From: Frondihabitans sp. PAMC 28766
GTDB lineage: Bacteria > Actinomycetota > Actinomycetes > Actinomycetales > Microbacteriaceae
Length of the DNA: 64,000 nt
Assembly: GCF_001577365.1 (NCBI RefSeq)
Contig: NZ_CP014513.1
Coordinates: forward strand, 558,001 to 622,000
Reading direction: 5' to 3'
Positions 60,651 to 64,000 of this stretch are shown here, piece after piece (the first letter of the stretch is position 1; each line of letters opens with the position of its first letter). The notes under the pieces are model-generated. The model was not told the DNA's origin and searched no databases. It was given only the letters and a program-made list of their open reading frames with translations. Position numbers and translations under genes: made by a program.

Positions 60651-61549
60651 GGGCGGGCGGCGATGAACGTCTTCGCGTAGTCGAGGTAGGTGGCGCCGAT
60701 CCGGCGCTGTGCCTCGGCCCGGTCGATCTTGTCGGCCTTGAGGTCGACGAGGGCGTCCCACCAGATGCTGCGGCCGATCGCGAAACCCGTGAACCCGGCG
60801 ACGGGGGCTGCGGCGTCGAGCCACTTGTCGAGATCCTCACGGCTGGAGTGACGGCCGAGCACGATGCAGGTCGCCTCGCGACCGTCGCGCTTCGCGAGAT
60901 CGGCCACCGCCTGCGCATCCTCCTGCTTGTCCATGCCCTCGACCTTCCAGATGGCCGGGTCGGCACCGTGATCCTGCAGGTAGCGGATCGCGTCGAGGGT
61001 CAGCCCCGGGCGAAGCTCGTCGTCGTAGCGGTGCTTGTCGCCGCCCACCGTGGCGAGGTCGGCGTCGGTGGCCGGCACGAGCAGTTCGATGATCAGCGGG
61101 CGGCCGTTCTCGCGGCACCAGGTCGAGAGGTCGCGCAGGTGGTCGGCCTGCTTCGAGCGATCGTCGACGTCGAACTCGGGGTTGTCGCGGATCAGCACCT
61201 TGGCGTGGTCGTTGTCGAAGAAGGTGCCGTGCTTCTGCCAGTCGGCGTAGGCGAACTCGAACCAGTCCTTGCCGCTGGCCTCGAGCGGCATCGAGAGGTT
61301 GATCAGGCCATCCGACCGGCCGGCCAGCTCGGCGACCGCCGCACCGTACTGCTCGTCGACCAGGATGCCGGCTTGGACGCCCTCAGGCAGCTCGGGTGCC
61401 ACGTCGACCAGCGCCTGATAGACGGTCAGCTTGTCTTCGCTGATGCGCGCCGCCTCGGCCGGGGTCGGCGGCGCCGTCAACTCGTACAGGTCGGTCTCGA
61501 GCGAGTCGCGGTGGTCGGAGGCGAGGATGAGCAGGATGTCGGAAGCCAT
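60647..61549 (-). CDS. DUF2090 protein, aldolase-like (IolC C-terminal domain type)
   Basis: A 300-residue cytoplasmic TIM-barrel protein of the DUF2090 family, related to the aldolase half found fused to 5-dehydro-2-deoxygluconokinase in myo-inositol breakdown. It begins DILLILASDHRDSLETDLYE and has GVQAGILVDEQYGAAVAELA, RPLIIELLVPATDADLATVG and AIWKVEGMDKQEDAQAVADL, where the Lys after IW is the candidate Schiff-base residue. GFAIGRSIWWDALVDLKADK closes the barrel. The ATG at 61549 is preferred to far-upstream starts that read through low-complexity sequence. No kinase or iol gene is adjacent, so the pathway is unclear. Confidence 0.85.
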   Translation of the reverse strand: MASDILLILASDHRDSLETDLYELTAPPTPAEAARISEDKLTVYQALVDVAPELPEGVQAGILVDEQYGAAVAELAGRSDGLINLSMPLEASGKDWFEFAYADWQKHGTFFDNDHAKVLIRDNPEFDVDDRSKQADHLRDLSTWCRENGRPLIIELLVPATDADLATVGGDKHRYDDELRPGLTLDAIRYLQDHGADPAIWKVEGMDKQEDAQAVADLAKRDGREATCIVLGRHSSREDLDKWLDAAAPVAGFTGFAIGRSIWWDALVDLKADKIDRAEAQRRIGATYLDYAKTFIAARP

Positions 61550-61687
61550 GCCTCCGGCATACTCGCCGCGCCTTCGATCCTGCACAGCGCCTGGGGGACG
61601 TTGCTCCCGGCCGCTCGGGCGTGGTGCACTAAGAGGAGCGTGCGAAGCGGGACGTGACCACCCCTCCTTCTGCCGATCGGAGCCAGC

Positions 61688-62701
61688 GTGACTCAGACGA
61701 CACCCCGTGCGAGACCATCGCTCCGCCGCCGCGTGCTCGGCCTCGTCGCCCTGGCCGTCGCCGTGACGGCCCTCGCCGCCGGCTGCACCGCGACCCAGAA
61801 GGCACCCGTGACGATCCGCACCGAGTCGACCAAGACGATCTTCGCCGGCGGGCTCTACCGCCAGAGAGACAGCGTCGCCCACAATGCCGCGATGGCGCTC
61901 GAGGCGGAGGGCAAGACCACGGCGGCCGCGGCAGCGAACGAGATCGCCAAGACCCCGGTCGCCATCTGGCTCGGCGACAACTACAGCACCAAGCAGGTCG
62001 GTCCGTTCATCACGAAGAACCTCGAGGCGGCGAAGAAACAGGGCACCACACCGGTGTTCGTCACCTACGCCATCCCGAACCGCGACTGCGGCGACTTCTC
62101 GGCCGGGGGCTTCAGCGCCGCGGAGTACCCCGTCTGGATGAAAGCGGTTACCAGCGCGCTGAAGGGCCACCGCGCCGTGGTGATCGTCGAGCCCGATTCG
62201 CTCGCCATGCTGAGCAACTGCCCCTCTCAGGCCGACACCCGGCTGCCCCTCATCCGCCAATCGGTCGAAGAGCTGGCCGCAGCCAAGATTCCCGCCTACC
62301 TCGACGCCGGCAACTCGCACTGGGTGCAGCCCACGGTGATGTCAGAGCGGCTGAAGAAGGCCGGCATCCAGTACGCCCGTGGCTTCTTCACCAACGTCGC
62401 CAGCTTCTACCCCGTCGACGACGAGCGCTCGTACGCCGAGAAGGTGTCGAAGCTGACGGGCGACTCGCACTACGTGATCGACGTGTCGCGCAACGGCCAG
62501 GGCTGGAAGGGCACCTGGTGCAACCCCGAGGGCACGGGCCTGGGGCAGGATCCGCACGTCTCGGCCGGCACCACCGGGCTCGACGCCCTGCTCTGGATCA
62601 AGTCGCCCGGGGCCAGCGACGGCACCTGCAACGGTGGGCCCAAGGCCGGCGCGTGGTTCGCCTCCTACGCCGAGGCGCTGGTGCACAACCGCCGCGCGTA
62701 G
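61688..62701 (+). CDS. Glycoside hydrolase family 6 lipoprotein (beta-1,4-glucanase)
   Basis: A 337-residue GH6 enzyme, paralogue of the secreted one at 7011. The lipobox is ALAAGC with C33 as the lipidated cysteine, so it should stay on the outer face of the membrane. Catalytic landmarks are AIPNRDCGDFSAGG (D133; Asn replaces the first Asp of PDRDC), VEPDSL with D170, AYLDAGNSHWV, IDVSRNGQGWKGTWCN and GLGQDPHVSAG. No binding module is attached. The GTG at 61688 follows GGAG. It is divergent from the DUF2090 gene. Surface anchoring suggests trimming of oligosaccharides. Confidence 0.92.
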   Translation: MTQTTPRARPSLRRRVLGLVALAVAVTALAAGCTATQKAPVTIRTESTKTIFAGGLYRQRDSVAHNAAMALEAEGKTTAAAAANEIAKTPVAIWLGDNYSTKQVGPFITKNLEAAKKQGTTPVFVTYAIPNRDCGDFSAGGFSAAEYPVWMKAVTSALKGHRAVVIVEPDSLAMLSNCPSQADTRLPLIRQSVEELAAAKIPAYLDAGNSHWVQPTVMSERLKKAGIQYARGFFTNVASFYPVDDERSYAEKVSKLTGDSHYVIDVSRNGQGWKGTWCNPEGTGLGQDPHVSAGTTGLDALLWIKSPGASDGTCNGGPKAGAWFASYAEALVHNRRA

Positions 62702-62786
62702 CCTCCGGGCTGGGCCGGGCTGCGCCGGGCCGGGCTTCGGACAGAACACCGCGTCAGGTCGCGGCGCGCAGTCCGATTCGAGGGCA

Positions 62787-62950
62787 CTAGCCGCGGGAGT
62801 AGCGGACGTCGGCGCCCGCGGTGAAGAGCACAGAATCGGGCGGGCGCGACGAGAGCACACCGAGGCCGGCCGCGGCGAGCAGGCTCTCGTCGAGCTCGAC
62901 GACGTCGGCGTGCTGCAGCGCCCACGGCTCGTGGGCGGTGCGCCACCAGG
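62787..62950 (-). pseudogene. Remnant of a DUF2071 (YqjF-like) gene C terminus
   Basis: About 50 residues ending at 62787 read TSWWRTAHEPWALQHADVVE and LDESLLAAAGLGVLSSRPPD, then a FTAGADVR tail, the usual C-terminal pattern of DUF2071 proteins (HEPWPLQ, then a G-x-D-V-R end). Nothing resembling the rest of the domain lies upstream in any frame before the photolyase stop at 63034. The 332-base gap 62702-63033 otherwise holds GC-rich sequence. It looks like a truncated or decayed gene. Confidence 0.5.
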
Positions 62951-63033
62951 ACGTCACGCCGAGGTGTCGCGCTGGCGGTGGAAGGTGACGGGGCGGTGCG
63001 GCGGAGGGGGCGCGGCAGCGGGGGCGGTGGGGA

Positions 63034-64000
63034 TCACAAGGGGTCGCGCTCGCGCTCTTGGGCGACGACCTGCTCACGGTCGGCGAGACGGCGGAGGCCC
63101 GCGAGGGGCTGCGCCATGCGGTGGTTCGCCGCGAGGAGGGGCTCGGTGCGGTCGAGGAAGGCCCAGTATCCGGCGGTGAAGGGGCAGGCGTCGGGGCCGA
63201 GGCGCTTCTTCGGCGAGAATCTGCAGGAGCCGCAGTAATCGGTCATGCGGTCGATGTAGGCACCGCCCGATGCGTACGGCTTGGTCGCCACGATGCCGCC
63301 GTCGGCGTGCTGCGACATGCCGACGACGTTGGCCGGCATGACCCACGGTGTGCCGTCGACGAACATGTCGATGAACCAGCTGTTGAGCTCGACCGGATCG
63401 TAGCCACGCTGGAGCGCCCAGTTGCCGAGCACCATCAGGCGCTGGATGTGGTGCGCCCAGCCGTGCTCGCGCACGGCGTCGACGACGTGGTGCAGGCAGT
63501 TCTCTTCGATCTCGTCGGGGCGCAACTGCCAGAACGCGGCGGGCAGCGACTCCGTCGCGTGCAGCGCGTTGTGCGAGACGGCGTAGCCCTCGCCGAGATA
63601 CCAGTAGAGGTGCCAGACGTAGTCGCGCCAGCCGGCGACCTGCCGCACGAAGCCCTCGACGCTGTTCAGGGGCGCGTTGCCCGCGGCATGCTCGGCTGCG
63701 ACCCGCTGGACGACCTCGCGCGGGTCGAGCAGACCCAGGTTGAGCGGGGCGCTCAGCAGCGAGTGCGCCATCGTCCAGTCGCCCGTCAGGGTCGCGTCTT
63801 CGAACGGGCCGAAGTCGCCGAGCCGCGACTCGACGAAATCGTCGAGTGCGTGCTGGGCTTCGTCGGTCGTCACGGCGAATCGGCGAGGCGAGTCGGCCCC
63901 GACGAGCGTGACGAGCCCGTCGCGCTGCCAGGCGTCGAGATCGTGCCGCACCTCGTCGTCGATGTCGTCTTCGGTCGGCCACCACGGGTCGGGGAGTCCC
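63034..64000 (-). CDS. Fe-S cluster photolyase/cryptochrome-related protein (PhrB-like), partial
   Basis: The C-terminal ~320 residues of a photolyase-like flavoprotein of the iron-sulfur group (bacterial (6-4) photolyases). The FAD-binding helical domain shows NSVEGFVRQVAGWRDYVWHL, GWAHHIQRLMVLGNWALQRG and YDPVELNSWFIDMFVDGTPW. The [4Fe-4S] cysteines are in DYCGSCRFSPKKRLGPDACP. The frame is open across the right edge (read as WWPTEDDIDDEVRHDLD), so the N-terminal part lies beyond 64000. It probably repairs UV (6-4) photoproducts. The stop is at 63034. Confidence 0.92.
   Translation of the reverse strand, partial: GLPDPWWPTEDDIDDEVRHDLDAWQRDGLVTLVGADSPRRFAVTTDEAQHALDDFVESRLGDFGPFEDATLTGDWTMAHSLLSAPLNLGLLDPREVVQRVAAEHAAGNAPLNSVEGFVRQVAGWRDYVWHLYWYLGEGYAVSHNALHATESLPAAFWQLRPDEIEENCLHHVVDAVREHGWAHHIQRLMVLGNWALQRGYDPVELNSWFIDMFVDGTPWVMPANVVGMSQHADGGIVATKPYASGGAYIDRMTDYCGSCRFSPKKRLGPDACPFTAGYWAFLDRTEPLLAANHRMAQPLAGLRRLADREQVVAQERERDPL

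Overview
The window is high-GC actinobacterial DNA with dense, short-spaced genes, GTG and TTG starts, ATGA stop/start overlaps and several genes that look leaderless. Gene content (second-copy Cys-free ribosomal proteins, heme oxygenase, DUF4383, LLM oxidoreductases, secreted GH6 and GH78 enzymes) suggests a soil- or plant-associated member of the Microbacteriaceae; this placement is inference from content. I see no rRNA, tRNA, CRISPR array, prophage or insertion sequence.

Layout. 1-13.5 kb: a small unknown protein, a Ca2+/H+ antiporter, a hydantoin/purine-type locus (HyuE-like racemase, NCS1 permease, divergent XRE-cupin regulator with a cluster of GTGAA/TTCAC half-sites), two PanE-like reductases, a thioesterase, a secreted GH6 glucanase, an MpaB-type oxygenase, an AbiEi-DUF559 protein bracketed by two copies of a palindromic element, a ClC channel, a DUF4383 protein and a heme oxygenase behind a DtxR/IdeR-like box. 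13.5-29 kb: a PIF1-like helicase, a LacI regulator, an ABC-2 exporter, small proteins, a saccharopine-dehydrogenase-like enzyme with an APC permease and TetR regulator, an LLM oxidoreductase, a CopD-CtaG fusion and HU. 29.3-33.5 kb: a zinc locus (rpmB-rpmG-rpsN without zinc-binding cysteines, then znuA-znuC-znuB-zur with a near-perfect Zur box). 33.5-42 kb: three ABC exporter operons around a NarL-type two-component system; all three start with a related upstream sequence and appear leaderless. 42-49 kb: a branched-chain 2-oxoacid dehydrogenase operon (E1alpha, E1beta, E2), an aminotransferase, a YvlD-like protein, a phosphatase and purB. 49-64 kb: membrane proteins, a fatty acid desaturase, two secreted GH78-type rhamnosidases in one operon, a molybdopterin oxidoreductase with its flavin reductase, a mannosyltransferase-like protein, a DUF2090 aldolase, a second GH6 (lipoprotein), a DUF2071 remnant and the end of an Fe-S photolyase.

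Three signals run across the window. First, three families of dispersed palindromes sit at gene ends. Second, the octamer GCAGGATC occurs about 36 times, far above expectation, and often forces otherwise rare codons. Third, seven otherwise intact genes are broken by one-base shifts that each fit a one-base change in a homopolymer run, which looks more like sequencing error than decay.
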